Shown here: one piece after another, positions 11,940 through 22,878 of the stretch
Position numbering within the stretch: the stretch's first letter is position 1
Layout of the letters: the number at the start of each line of letters is the position of its first letter
NCBI GenBank assembly: GCA_021464245.1
Contig: JADCRB010000072.1
Location: forward strand, 186,001 to 250,000
Source: Carallia brachiata
Taxonomy: Eukaryota > Streptophyta > Magnoliopsida > Malpighiales > Rhizophoraceae
Direction: 5' to 3'
Length of the DNA stretch: 64,000 nucleotides
Notes under the pieces: model-generated
The model's input: the letters and a program-made list of their open reading frames with translations, nothing else
What the model was told of the DNA's origin: nothing
Databases searched by the model: none
Made by a program: the position numbers and the translations under genes

Positions 11940-12559
11940 TTGGATGATGTCCCCCCAGTCATTGTCTATTTTATACTGACAGTTTGATGATATTGCTCTG
12001 CCGACAGCTTTAAGAATAATCCGCGCTTGTGATATGATAAAGAATAAGACAATTAAACATGTTTAGTGAGTGAAATAGGTAACAGATACTTAGAAAAATT
12101 AATAATATTTAATAATTTATTTATTTTTTAATTTAATATATTTTTTATAATTTAATAATTTAAATTATTATATATTAATCACCTGTCTAAAATATCACTG
12201 TACAGTAAATATAAACGCCCACATATTACTTGTCAGTTTCAAAACTTCTGAAGTTTATAACAGTGTAGTTAATCACAACGAATGCTACAAGACATGTCTT
12301 ATTAATGGTTGAAATCTTAAATTTTTATTTAAGAAATTTAGAATTTTAATATGAAAAAGAAGTATGTAGTTATAAAAGTAGAAATGTACATCCGGTACAG
12401 AAAGTGGCATTCTACTGATTTTCTTACCTTCTTACCTTCCCTAGCGTAGGAATTCTCTCCCGAACGCGATAAAAGCTATTGTTTGAACCCTAGCGTATGA
12501 GCCAAAAATTGCTGATGGGAATTCGCAATTCACGTTCTCTCCAAAACTTTTGTCCCACA
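11940..12559. repeat. RALF downstream segment, copy shared with 17.75-18.42 kb
   Basis: This block aligns with 17750-18420, from TTTATACTGACAG through AAAGTGGCATTCTAC to ACTTTTGT[C/T]CCACATTCAT. It is the sequence beyond the 3' end of the minus-strand genes RALF-1 and RALF-2, showing that the duplication includes well over 2 kb around the peptide gene. No gene seen inside. Confidence 0.7.
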
Positions 12560-12564
12560 TTCAT

Positions 12565-14173
12565 TCACAGTGGCAGAGCCAGAATTTTTCTTCCGTAAGA
12601 GCAAAGTTCAATACATAATCCCAAACAAAAAAAAAAGGTTTCACGAATGTCAAAGGATAACAAAATAATCAATTTCTAATAGTTAAAAATAAGTATTACA
12701 ATTATCAAAACTGATGCATCTGAAAAAAGATATGGTGAAATCCCTAAACTTATGACTCCAAAAAAAAAAAAACTCACTGATTTTTTCTGGGCTTTTTTTT
12801 TTTACTTAGAGAATGGTATTAAAAAAAACTCTATAAAATTGAATTATATTCAGAAGTGATAAATCAAGAATTGAACTTTGAATTAAGCAAAGAATACTGA
12901 AGATATAAAAAAATTTTACCTTAAACTCACAGAATTTAGAAGAAGATGATGATAATTACAGATGAGATTTGTTTTGGAGTTGTTTTCTTTCTTCTAATTG
13001 TCTTCGCTCTGCAAGACTTGGGGGGCGTTGGGCGTTGGGACGTTTCAGATACAGTTTTTGTCTTTTTTCAAAGCGTCGAGATATGTATAAATATAAGGGT
13101 GTTTGCTCATTGGTTATGTAATAAAATTAAAAAATTTAAGAGTTAGTCAAATAAAAATTAAGGATAAAAGAGTAGAGATATCAATTAAAAAAAAATTAAA
13201 ATATAAAAATTAAATTTTAACGAAATAAAATATAAATTTCAGTAAAATTAATTACACATATATTTTTTTTTAACCAAAAAACAAATAAGTGCATTAGATT
13301 AAACAAACATCATGCACAAGGAGGGTGAAAACAGCCCACAAAGCTCATAACAGATAGCTATCCCAACAGACAAAAAGGCCACCACACCAGCTGAACCTAA
13401 ATCACCCCTAACTAAAACCCTAGAATTGCAGCAAACCTAGCAAATATCATAACACAACAGGCCTAGGCCCAAAGCCTAGGGAAGAGAGGAGGCTGCCGGA
13501 ACAGGGATCAAGAGCACCAAGCCCAAAGCCAGAGCAGAGAACCAAGAGAGTCTCCACGGCGGCAATACCTGACCATCAGGACCAGCGACACCCAAACGGG
13601 CAGACGACGACAGGACAACAGCAACAAGTTGGAAGCTCGCTGGAATTCGCCAACGCGCAACACTAAAGCGCAGAACAGACCCAAGCTGCAAGAAACCCCA
13701 GGACCTAGCAGTGTCCGCAACACAAAAACTGGTGACCGAGATTGGAAAGCTAAACGGGCGCTTCACCTATACAACGCCACCCTCCGAGCAAAAAGGACCA
13801 CCTCCCCCACCTCCACCTATCAGAAAGAAGGGGAGAGGCAGGGGAGCCAACCGAAGCACTTTGAGCGGAGCCAAGCGAACCAAGCAGACGAGCACACCAT
13901 GAAAAGAGCCCAAACATGATCGACACAACAAAACAGACCAAAACCTACGCCAATCCCACAAAGGGGGACAAAGCTCCACAACGGGAGCACCAAACACCGA
14001 ACGGAAGGCCGCCGGCGACGGAGAAGACAGGCAAATGCGCTGGCGTACGATAGTGTGCATCCAGCGCACACTAGCCGCTGCTCAATCACATATATTTGAA
14101 TTACATTATATTTTGTTTTTTTGTTTTCAATGAGGCAGTTGTCCACGCTCCCAACCATGTGGCTCGGCCACCG
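12565..14173. mobile_element. 1.6-kb DNA element with imperfect inverted ends, carrying a retroposon
   Basis: The corresponding site next to RALF-2 (18415) is uninterrupted. TTCAT flanks the insertion on both sides (12560-12564, 14174-14178). The ends are imperfect inverted repeats, GTGGCAGAGCCA on the left and the complement of GTGGCCGAGCCA on the right. No transposase frame is visible. A GC-rich retroposed sequence (13266-14086) is inserted inside it, so it is a nested structure next to the 3' side of RALF-1. Confidence 0.6.
13266..14086 (-). mobile_element. Retroposed GC-rich sequence, possible LINE 3' end
   Basis: An 821-bp segment is much richer in GC than its surroundings. It begins on the plus strand with a poly-T run (poly-A on the minus strand) and is flanked by an 11-bp direct repeat CACATATATTT (13255-13265, 14087-14097). 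This is the signature of target-primed reverse transcription. The tail before the poly-A resembles plant L1 ends. Open frames of about 60-110 codons on both strands are proline- or leucine-rich consequences of base composition and encode no domain I recognise. It could be a 5'-truncated LINE or a retrocopy of an unknown transcript. Confidence 0.65.
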
Positions 14174-14764
14174 TTCATCCGATTCTATTTTTGAGTGTTA
14201 AATGCTGCATATAAGGAGATAAACTGAGTATCTAAGATCCGTCATCTTAATTCCAGCTCCTTGTTTAACTTGACCTCTAGTGAAAAACAAAAAAGTAAAT
14301 TTCTTAATAAAAAAATTAACAATTAACAAATTAACAATTACCTCTTTATAACCTTGTTCACACAAATATTTCTTTTATTTTCATATTACAGTACATTGAC
14401 TTAAATTGACTTGTACATTCCATCTACTATTACATTACTGCATTATAATTCGATCTTGAGAACACAGACAAAGTCTTACTTCACATAGAAAAACATTTAT
14501 TCGAAACAATGATTTAACTTCTTCAAAAAAAAAAAACAAAAAACAAAAAACAAAAAAGGAAACAATGATTTAACATTACAAACTGATCCACACGGTGAGC
14601 AAAATAAATCAATCAGGACAGGGGACCAAAAAAAAAAAAAAGGACAACGGTAAGACAGAAATTACTTTTTTTGGTTTTTGGTCATTAAAGACAGAAATTA
14701 CTCTGGTTTGGGAAGACAGAAATTAATAGAGAGGAGGGTTTTGCGTGAGGCTGGGTGACATAAA

Positions 14765-15094
14765 TTACTGTTGGCAGTTGCGATTGTAGGGATTGCACCT
14801 TGGGCCGCCAGTAGGATTTATAGAAGGGAGGCAGTAGCGTTGGCCCCGGCCGCAGGGATAGACTGGAGGGGGCATTACCTTATTGTAATAACCGGGGTAT
14901 GAGGCTAGCATTCTGCCAAAATCTGAGCCCATCATGAACTCCAACTCCGTGTTGGACTCAGCTATGGTCCTTATGGACATTCCCAGTGAAGTTGTTGTGC
15001 TGCTGCTAGCCCGGCTAGGCTTTGGGCTGACCAGCATCAGCGACACCACCATGATGCCTGAAACTAAAACAAAGGTCAGACTCGGACTCTTCAT
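14765..15094 (-). CDS. RALF-like secreted peptide precursor, RALF-1
   Basis: The 109-residue precursor starts at ATG 15094. It has a hydrophobic signal peptide (about residues 1-29), an acidic middle (around IAESNTELEF) and a C-terminal Cys-rich domain. Four cysteines at 81, 88, 100 and 107 and the NPYNRNC ending are the RALF signature. RALF peptides are extracellular ligands of CrRLK1L receptors that alter apoplastic pH and growth. It differs from classical RALFs: the first Cys pair is only 6 residues apart, there is no YISY motif (YPGYYN in its place) and no RRXL cleavage site. A TATA box lies about 107 bp upstream of the ATG. It is a close paralogue of RALF-2, but its own divergent receptor partner is missing. 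Confidence 0.88.
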   Translation of the reverse strand: MKSPSLTFVLVSGIMVVSLMLVSPKPSRASSSTTTSLGMSIRTIAESNTELEFMMGSDFGRMLASYPGYYNKVMPPPVYPCGRGQRYCLPSINPTGGPRCNPYNRNCQQ

Positions 15095-15520
15095 TTAAAA
15101 TCTCTGTGTATTTCTTATTCTCCTGCTAGCACTCTTTTAATATGGTTGATGATCTCTGTGTGATAGCACAATGGGAGGGCTAATCAAAATGAATAGAGTT
15201 TATTTATAGCGTGGTTGTGGAGGTGGTGGTGGTGTCGGTGGTGGGTCGGGGGGAGGCAACTATTATGATATGGGTTTTCCATTCAGTGTGGTCACGCCTA
15301 TGTGTGATTGAATACCGTCACTGTTAGATGGAGATGGAGTCGTACGGTTGGATCGATTGTACGAGAAGCATACCACCCTTCGAGGGAGGGTAGTGGAATT
15401 GACAATGGGCCAATGCCAATTATTGATTTGTTGAAATGACAATAGCACCCCCAAATTCGATAACAACAAATCCATGCCCCGGTGCTGGATTCACTGATCC
15501 CTTGCACCCGTCATCTAGTT
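15095..15520 (-). promoter_or_regulatory. RALF-1 promoter and leader
   Basis: On the minus strand TATAAATA is at 15208-15201. Further upstream is the ~280-bp block conserved with 19328-19612 and 2370-2640, including a GT-rich tract (15220-15255) and CAAT-like motifs around 15390-15425. Conservation in three copies, while flanks diverge, suggests function but may only reflect recent duplication. Similarity to the spacer continues to about 15780, where the homology to the other units stops. Confidence 0.6.
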
Positions 15521-15780
15521 TTTTTTTTTTTTGAAAAATAGATGTGTTATTTTAGACTCTCTTCACAAAAAAAAAATATATATAAAATTTTATATCTAAA
15601 AATAATAAAAAATTAAATAACATGATATCAGTCATTTTACATAATAAATTATAAATTTAATTTTATTATTTAATTTTATAAAAACTCAAATGTATAATTT
15701 ATTACCCAGATTTAAACATCATAACAAGTCACATTATCTATAGAGTAGTATCGTCTAGTTTAGATGGTCGTGTTACAAAT

Positions 15781-17140
15781 CGAAGACATTGATAGATGTC
15801 GTAAAATTTAAATTTAAAACTATGAGAGACAACTTATAAAAAATTGTGAGTTAGATGTAGAATTTATATGAAATTGAATTAATAAATGGTGGAGATTTAT
15901 TAATATGCTTTACTGTAAAGTTATCAATCATTTCAATGATATGGTCACTAATGAATTTTGTTGATTTTATATTTACTGTATCTTCTAACGTTGATTTTAT
16001 TATTACAGATTAAATGTTGAATTACCTTAAGTTGATTTCTTTAATTGATTAGACGGCACATTGCTGATAGCTTAAAAGAGGAGTTTTTAGCTTGTTGTGA
16101 AGACATTCATGTACTTGAAATATTTGTTTTTTTTGGCATGAAAGACATTAATTCTTAATAGTTCAAAACATTTCTCTAAACTTTGAAGTGGAATAACAGT
16201 AAGATTTGAGAATAAATTATTTTTAACAAAAGGAGAAATGATGTGATATTAGTCAGTACCCACACTACGTATTTTTTACTTGTGGAGATGATGGGAATCA
16301 AGGCAGCAACGATATAAGCATTCACGATTTGTTACACATTAAGGATGACCTAATTACAAAAGCTAAAATTAAGAGTATGCGTCAAATTTTGTAAGGGCTG
16401 ATTGACACTTGTTAGGCCAAAATACAAGAGATTTCACTGATACAAGAAGAACAAGGTCGAGTTAACTTAATTCAAATCCAAAATTGAGAATATAAGACCG
16501 CTTACACAAAGATCATTAATATGAATGTGTTTTTTTGTTATTTAGAGTTTATTTTATTGACTAAACCTTATTTAGGAAGATTTGTTTTTATTTCCATTAA
16601 TTTAATTATTCCACACAATTTAAGAATTAGAGTTGTACTTTCCTTATTAAACTCAATCTTTGTTTAAGAAATTTTTAGGTGAATTCAATTTTGATTCTAG
16701 AATTTTCTAAAAGTTATAAATACTTTATTAAAACCTTAAACTTTGTAGATATTGTTAAAAAATTATTGAAAGGAATAAACTATTTTATTTTATTTTTTTG
16801 AAAACTTTGTAATCTTAACAAATGAGGTTTATCATTCACATTTTAAATTGTTCTCAAGTGTAATTTCTACCTTATCATTTTACTATAACTTTAGTTCATA
16901 TCTCTTATAAATATCAGGCCTTGGTTCCGCTCATAACATTAATTTTTGTCTCAATTATAGATAACGGATCTTTGTTCTCTTTATTAAATATAATTTAACT
17001 TTTTTGGGTTTTGTTATCAATTTATTGGTGTTGTGTTTTATTACTCTCAGTGTAGTTCGCATCAATTGGGCCCAACAAGTTTCCCCCAAACTGACCACGA
17101 TAATGACCGCCTCGCGGCCCACTGTATGGGGATTAAAGAA
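15781..17140. other. No gene; possible Ty3/gypsy remnant near 16340-17100
   Basis: Homology to the RALF/receptor spacers ends near 15780. Around 16344-16391 one frame reads DDLITKAKIKSMRQIL, which resembles the last part of some Ty3/gypsy polyproteins. It is followed by AT-rich sequence with a TATAAATA (16909-16916) that could be LTR. Nothing else is recognisable. I treat the gypsy reading as tentative. Confidence 0.3.
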
Positions 17141-17150
17141 GGTATTGCTG

Positions 17151-17650
17151 GGGATAAATATTTTTTTAGTCCTAAACCTTTAGATTTTTTTACATTTAAG
17201 TCCTAAACCTTTTTAACATTTCATTTGAGTCCTAAACCTTTTGATTTTCTACCAAATCAGTTCTTCTGTTTAACAAAAGTGATCAATCTATTAAAAAATA
17301 ATTTTAACTTTACAAAAAATTATTTAAAAAAGATTAAATATATGAATTGAATGTTTTTTTTATAAAAAATATGCATGTTACCTATTTAATTCGTATATTT
17401 GTTAATTAAAAAATATTTAATATGCATATTTTGTTGATGAAAAAAATATTTAATTCATGTATTTAAACTTTTTTTTAATAATTTTTATTAAATTAAACTC
17501 ACTTATTAATAGATTGACTATTTTTTGTAATTTAAAAGACTGATATAGTAAAAAATCAAAAGGTTTAGGACTCAAATGAAATGTTAAAAAGGTTTAGCAC
17601 TCAAACATAAAAAAAAACCAAAGGTTTAGGACCCCAAAAATGCTTATCCC
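17151..17650. mobile_element. 500-bp foldback element with 10-bp target duplication (MULE-type)
   Basis: Long inverted repeats of roughly 100 bp or more form the arms. Each arm contains GGGATAA at the end and several TCCTAAACCTTT units spaced ~30 bp. The element is flanked by a perfect 10-bp direct repeat GGTATTGCTG (17141-17150, 17651-17660). Long terminal inverted repeats with a 9-11-bp duplication are typical of Mutator-like foldback MITEs. No coding capacity. Confidence 0.85.
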
Positions 17651-17749
17651 GGTATTGCTGCATGTGCAATTGTTGAGATTCAAACTCAGGTAACAAGTAA
17701 AAAAAAAATGTTGAGTTACCACCAAACTATTATTTTGAGTGGTAATTAT

Positions 17750-18897
17750 TATTTATTTTATACTGACAGCTTTGATGATATTTTTCATCTGAGTGCTTTA
17801 AGAATTATCTGTACTTGTGATAGGATAAAGAATAAGACTATTTAAATAAAATATATTTAGTGAGTGAGATATGTAAAAAATTTACAATTAATTTAACGTT
17901 ATTTAGTAATTTATTTATTTTTTAAGTTAATATATTTTTTATAATTTAATAATTTAAATTATTATATATTTATTACGTGTCAAAAATATCTCTATACGAT
18001 TGATATAAATGCCCACATATTATTTGTCAGTTTTAAAGCTTGTAATCGTATAGTTAGTCACCACCTATGCCATAAGATATGTCACTATTAATAGCTGAAA
18101 TTTTTAACTTTTATTTAAGAAATTTATAATTTTAATTTTAAAAAAAAAAAAAAGCATGTGGTTACAAAAATAAAGCTACCTACTCGGTACAGAAAGTGGC
18201 ATTCTACCGATTTTCTTACCTTCTTCGCTTCCCTGGTGTAAGAATTCTCTCTCGAACCCGAGAAAAGCGAATGTTCGAAGTTCTCAGCAGGCTAGATTCT
18301 TAGTATTAGTTGAAGAAAATGAAAATAAATCCGGTATTAGGACGATTATAAGCCACAAATTGCGGTTGGGAATTCGCAATTCAGGCTCTCTCCAAAACTT
18401 TTGTTCCACATTCATCCAATTCTATTTTTGAGTGTAATACCTAGCCATATAAGGAGATAAGTAAAGGATCATAAGATCCGCCTTCCTGATTGATTCCAGC
18501 TCTTTGTTTAACTAACGTCTAACGGTCGGATGAACTTTTAGTGAAAAAAAGATAAATTTCCCGACAAAAAAAAAATAACAATTAACAAAATAACAATTAC
18601 CTCTTTATAAACTTATTCACACAAGTGCTTCTTTTATTTTTTATTACAACACACTGACGTAAATTGACTCTTACATTCTATCTACTATTACATTACTGCA
18701 TTATAATTCAATTTTATAATAGAAACAGACAAACTCTTACGCAACATAGAAAAACATTTATTCGAAACAATGTTTAACTTCCTCAAAACAAAACCAAAAA
18801 AAAGAAAAACAATGATTTAACATCACAAACGGATCCACACAGCGAGGAAAGTAGATCAATCAGAAAAGGGGACAACAAAAAACAAAAAAGGAAATTA
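17750..18897. repeat. RALF-2 downstream segment (copy of 11.9-12.6 and 14.2-14.8 kb)
   Basis: Positions 17750-18420 match 11940-12560, and 18420-18897 match 14175-14764. Together they show the uninterrupted state of the locus into which the 1.6-kb element at 12565-14173 later inserted. No gene is seen. Confidence 0.7.
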
Positions 18898-19212
18898 CTA
18901 GCAGCCGCGATTGTAGGGAGCGCAGTTTTTGCCACCGACAGCATTTTTAGCGGGGAGGCAGTAGCGTTCGCCTCTTCCGCAGCCATAAACTGGGCCGCGT
19001 TTTAGGGTGCGATAACCGTAGGAAGAGACTAGCATTCTGCCAAACCCAGAGCCCATCATGAATTCCAACTCCATGTTAGACTCGGCTATGGACATTCCCA
19101 GTGAAGTAGTTGTGTTGCTGCTGCTAGCCCAGCAAGGTTTTGGGCTGAGCAGCATCAGCGACACCACCAAGATGCCTGAAACTAAAAGAAAGGTCAGACT
19201 CAGACTCTTCAT
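18898..19212 (-). CDS. RALF-like secreted peptide precursor, RALF-2
   Basis: The 104-residue precursor starts at ATG 19212. The signal peptide (MKSLSLTFLLVSGIL..., about 1-29), a short acidic region and a Cys-rich C-terminus are collinear with RALF-1. Mature-domain cysteines are at 78, 85, 97 and 104, the protein ending exactly on the last Cys (APYNRGC). There is an extra Cys at residue 27, near the signal-peptide end. It has SSYGYRTLKRG where classical RALFs have YISY, and no RRXL site. It is head-to-head with receptor-2, whose start codon lies about 3.7 kb away on the plus strand, the only divergent ligand/receptor pair here with both partners still present. A TATA box is about 100 bp upstream of the ATG. 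Confidence 0.88.
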   Translation of the reverse strand: MKSLSLTFLLVSGILVVSLMLLSPKPCWASSSNTTTSLGMSIAESNMELEFMMGSGFGRMLVSSYGYRTLKRGPVYGCGRGERYCLPAKNAVGGKNCAPYNRGC

Positions 19213-19608
19213 TTAAATTCTCTGCGTATTTCTTTTCTCCTGCTAACACTCTCCCAATATGGTTGATGATCTCTGTGTGATGGCAAAATGGAAGGGCTAA
19301 TAGTGAATAGAGTTTATAGCGTGGCTCTGGCGGTGGTGTTGGTGGGTTGGGGAAGGCAATTATGATATGGTTTCCATTCAGTGTGGTCACGCCTATGTGT
19401 AATTGCATACCGGCGCTGCTAGATGGAGATGGAGTCGTTCAGTTGGATCGATTGTACGAGAAGCATCCTACCCTTCGAGGGAGGGTAGAGAAATTGACAA
19501 TGGGCCAATGCCAATTATTGATTTGTTGAAATGACAATAGCACCCCTAATTTGATAACAACAACCCAAGCCAAGGTGCTAGATTCACTGATCCCCGGTAC
19601 CCGTCGCC

Positions 19609-19612
<4 letters not shown>
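19213..19612 (-). promoter_or_regulatory. RALF-2 promoter and leader
   Basis: The minus strand carries TATAAA at 19318-19313. Beyond it lies the block conserved with the RALF-1 promoter and the orphan block at 2370-2640. An (AT)n run at about 19611-19647 marks the upstream edge. Confidence 0.6.

Positions 19613-19647
<35 letters not shown>
19611..19647. repeat. (TA)n microsatellite
   Basis: A run of alternating T and A about 36 bp long. The homologous position at 2660 has a much shorter (TA)n, so it varies between the duplicates. Confidence 0.9.
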
Positions 19648-19650
<3 letters not shown>

Positions 19651-22600
19651 AAAAAATAAATGTAATATTGTCTACTTTATTTATAAAAATTATTGTGATT
19701 TTATATTTTAAAACTATGTGAAGAGGTTATATAATTATAATATATTTTATTTTATATAATAAATTATATATTTAATCTCATTTTTTTAATTTTAACAAAA
19801 CTTAAATTAATAATTTATTATATGAATTTAAACATCATGACAAGTCACATCATTTGTGTTGTAGTATCGTCTAGAATTATGTTGCAAACTCGTCACATGG
19901 GCTAGACCCACCAATCCCCATCCCCATTTTTACTTTTGAAAGGATTTTGTTAGATGTTGCGGAAAAACTTAATGATCCATATTGATTATAAAGAAATACT
20001 AAACAGTTTTATTGATCTCCAATGACAACATGACCGTGTGTACGGCCAAATTAATGTTGTTATGGTTGAGACTGGATACTATGTAAATTAACGAATCAAA
20101 ATGAAACACAATTTATTGGTACTTTTAACATTATTTATATAAAAAATAACCACATGTTGCACATTTTGGACTAAAACTTTACTTTTTTTAAGTGGCGACA
20201 ATGACTTGCCTTAGGACCACTGGCGCAAAAATGAAGCCTGAACGCATAAACTAGTGGCGGTGAAGACATTTCGAGGCAAGGAGAAAGCAACAAGAAAGCG
20301 CCAACGGGCTAAAGGAGTGTTTGTTTTATAAGAAAATATAAAATAGTGTGGTTTTAACTAGAATTATACCATGTTAGTGCATATTTAATAAATTAATAAA
20401 ATACGATACTATAGGCGGCTAACAATCTCATAAACATGAAATGATACCATTCTTCCGAAATTCATGGACTAATTTATTTTATTTCATGGAATACGACTGA
20501 TAAATTATCAATTTATTGAAATGTCCTTCTGAAAGAACTCTCAAACCGCTTATTGGATGTCGAGAGTTACTCTCTTGCTCTCTCACGTTGACTCTGCGGC
20601 TTCTGGTTTTAGGCCTTGATCGGGTAAGTCCTCTACTCCTCTCTCTCTCTCTCTCTCTCTCTCTTTTTGTCTCTCTGTACCCTTTAGCTTGTTGATTTCT
20701 CTTACCCTAATTAGTTATGTTGTCTGATTCTCTCTCAAAGATTCTACGACTTCGGTTTGGGCTTCTAATTTCTGGCTTTGATCTGTAAGTTCTCCTCTTT
20801 CTCTCTCTCTCGCTCTCTCTCTCAATTTCTCTCCTTACATTTGCGTTTTTTCTTTGTTCACGCGACTTCGGCTCTAATTTCAAGCTTTGAATGGTTAAAT
20901 TAAAATTTGAATAATTATAAATATTTTAAAATATAATTAAATATAAATTGAATATTAATTTTATTGTTTAATTTTTATTAGTTATAAAAAATAAAATTAT
21001 GAAAAATATAAATTAATAATTACAAGGATAAAAAAGTTATTTTTTATATTATATTATATAATTTTATATCATTTAAGTACAATATAAAATAATTATTTTA
21101 TTTTACTTAATATTATCCAAACACACTATAAATTAATAATTTAATCTATTATATATTATACTTAATTTAACTTATTCTACATTATCATATGCTATCATAT
21201 CTTATACTATTCAATTAAAGTATTCAATCTACATATTAAATTTACCATAAAAATCTAGTAATCTATTTTTAAAATTAAAATATGATAAAATTTTTTCCCT
21301 CTAGAGTTGTTTTTTTTCTCTCTAACTGACGTCAACAACAAAAAGTTAATGGGCGTCATGCAAATACAATCTATCCACAAGAGAGCACAAATTTTGTGTT
21401 CCAAAAAAAAAAATAAATAATAATAATAATAAATAATAGAGCACAATTTGTACGTATAACGAGCCAACACGTGACATGATATGTTAAAAATTTATTAGAT
21501 TCGAATATCATCGGTAGGACAAAGGTCTTGGTCAAAAAAAAAAAAAGAACTTAAAATGAACCTACACTTTATAACGCGCTAATTTTAAAGTATAGTCCAA
21601 AAGCGAGATGTAGCAAGATAAAAGCGAGATGTAGCAAGACTCTTTATAAGAGTAGATTTTAAAAGAAATCAATTAAATTTTTATTTGAGTTAATATATAA
21701 AAATATTATTAATTTTATTTAAAATAATAAATTTAATACATAATTTAAAAAGTAATAAATTTAACACTAATTTTATATAAAATAACAAATTTAGTACGTA
21801 TTAAATTTATGTGAATATAATTTGTCAGTTTTGATAGCAAATTTATAAAAATATATCCATTTTGATAATATGATAATTATATAAATTTATGTCATATTAT
21901 CGAAATAAATAAATTTTGTTCAAAAAATTTTGCAGTGTACTAGATTTATTACTTTATATAAAGTTATTGCTAAATTTATTATTTTTAAAATTAATACTAT
22001 AGTTATTATTTTAAGTAAAATTAGTGATATTTTGATATATTAATCATTATTTTATATCTAAGAATACAACAAATAAAAATTAAATTTATTATTTAAAACA
22101 CTCAGGTTAAAATTTTTCAATCTCTTCGAATGTTAGTGGCTTTATATTTTTTTCATGATCTTTCGACCTTTTTTTTTTTTTAATATATTACATTCGAAAG
22201 TTAAACAAAATGATGTGTCAATTTATTGTTGTTGCGGTCCAAAACTACATTAGATTCGTTGATATCTATTTAGCGTGAGTGAGGTAGAATTTAATTTTTT
22301 TTAAGTAAAATTTTGAATTCAAATTTTATATATAAAAAAATAAGTGTTAGAATAATTTTATTCCTATTACATATCTTTTTCAATTTTATTTTAAATTAAT
22401 TAAAATATAATGTAACTTTTAAATACGTCTCAGATAAAAAAATAATCATATTGGGTTTGGAAGGATGCAGAAACAATTCGGGCTCGTCATACATGGGCTC
22501 CACCCACGACGGACTTTAGTCGTCGACCCTCGCCCCGCAGGAGGGAAGAAAATTCGTCTGGGCCGGTGGGCCCTCTTTCATCTTGATTTCCACACTAACG

Positions 22601-22878
22601 ACATCATTCGAAGTTTCCATCAAAGGGCCTACAGAGAGCTTTATTTTTATTTTTATTTTTATTTTTGGCCCTACAGGAGGGAAGAAAAATCGGCTTTTTT
22701 TTCTTTTATTCTTTTTCTAACGATGAGTTTTTTTTTAAATGATAAAAAATGTTTAAAATTTTCACTAAAACATGCTAAAATTTGACCATTTCAGCCACAC
22801 CTCCCAGGCCGCCACAGTACTTCAGGCTCTGCAATTTTTCATTTTCTAGCTTCGCTGCACTTCTCCTCCTCCCAAAAA
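19648..22878. repeat. Duplicated spacer between RALF-2 and receptor-2 (copy c)
   Basis: This aligns with 2660-6560 but lacks the 791-bp insertion. It includes a CT-microsatellite at 20640-20665 and, just upstream of the receptor-2 ATG, a conserved stretch (about 22450-22878) with CCGCCACAGTACTT and a pyrimidine-rich leader. It serves as promoter for receptor-2 on one side and RALF-2 on the other, if both are expressed. No other gene is supported. Confidence 0.7.

Noticed and set aside
13476..14158. Several overlapping 60-112-codon frames on both strands
   Set aside because: They arise from the high GC content of the retroposed sequence; low-complexity, frames overlap, no domain.
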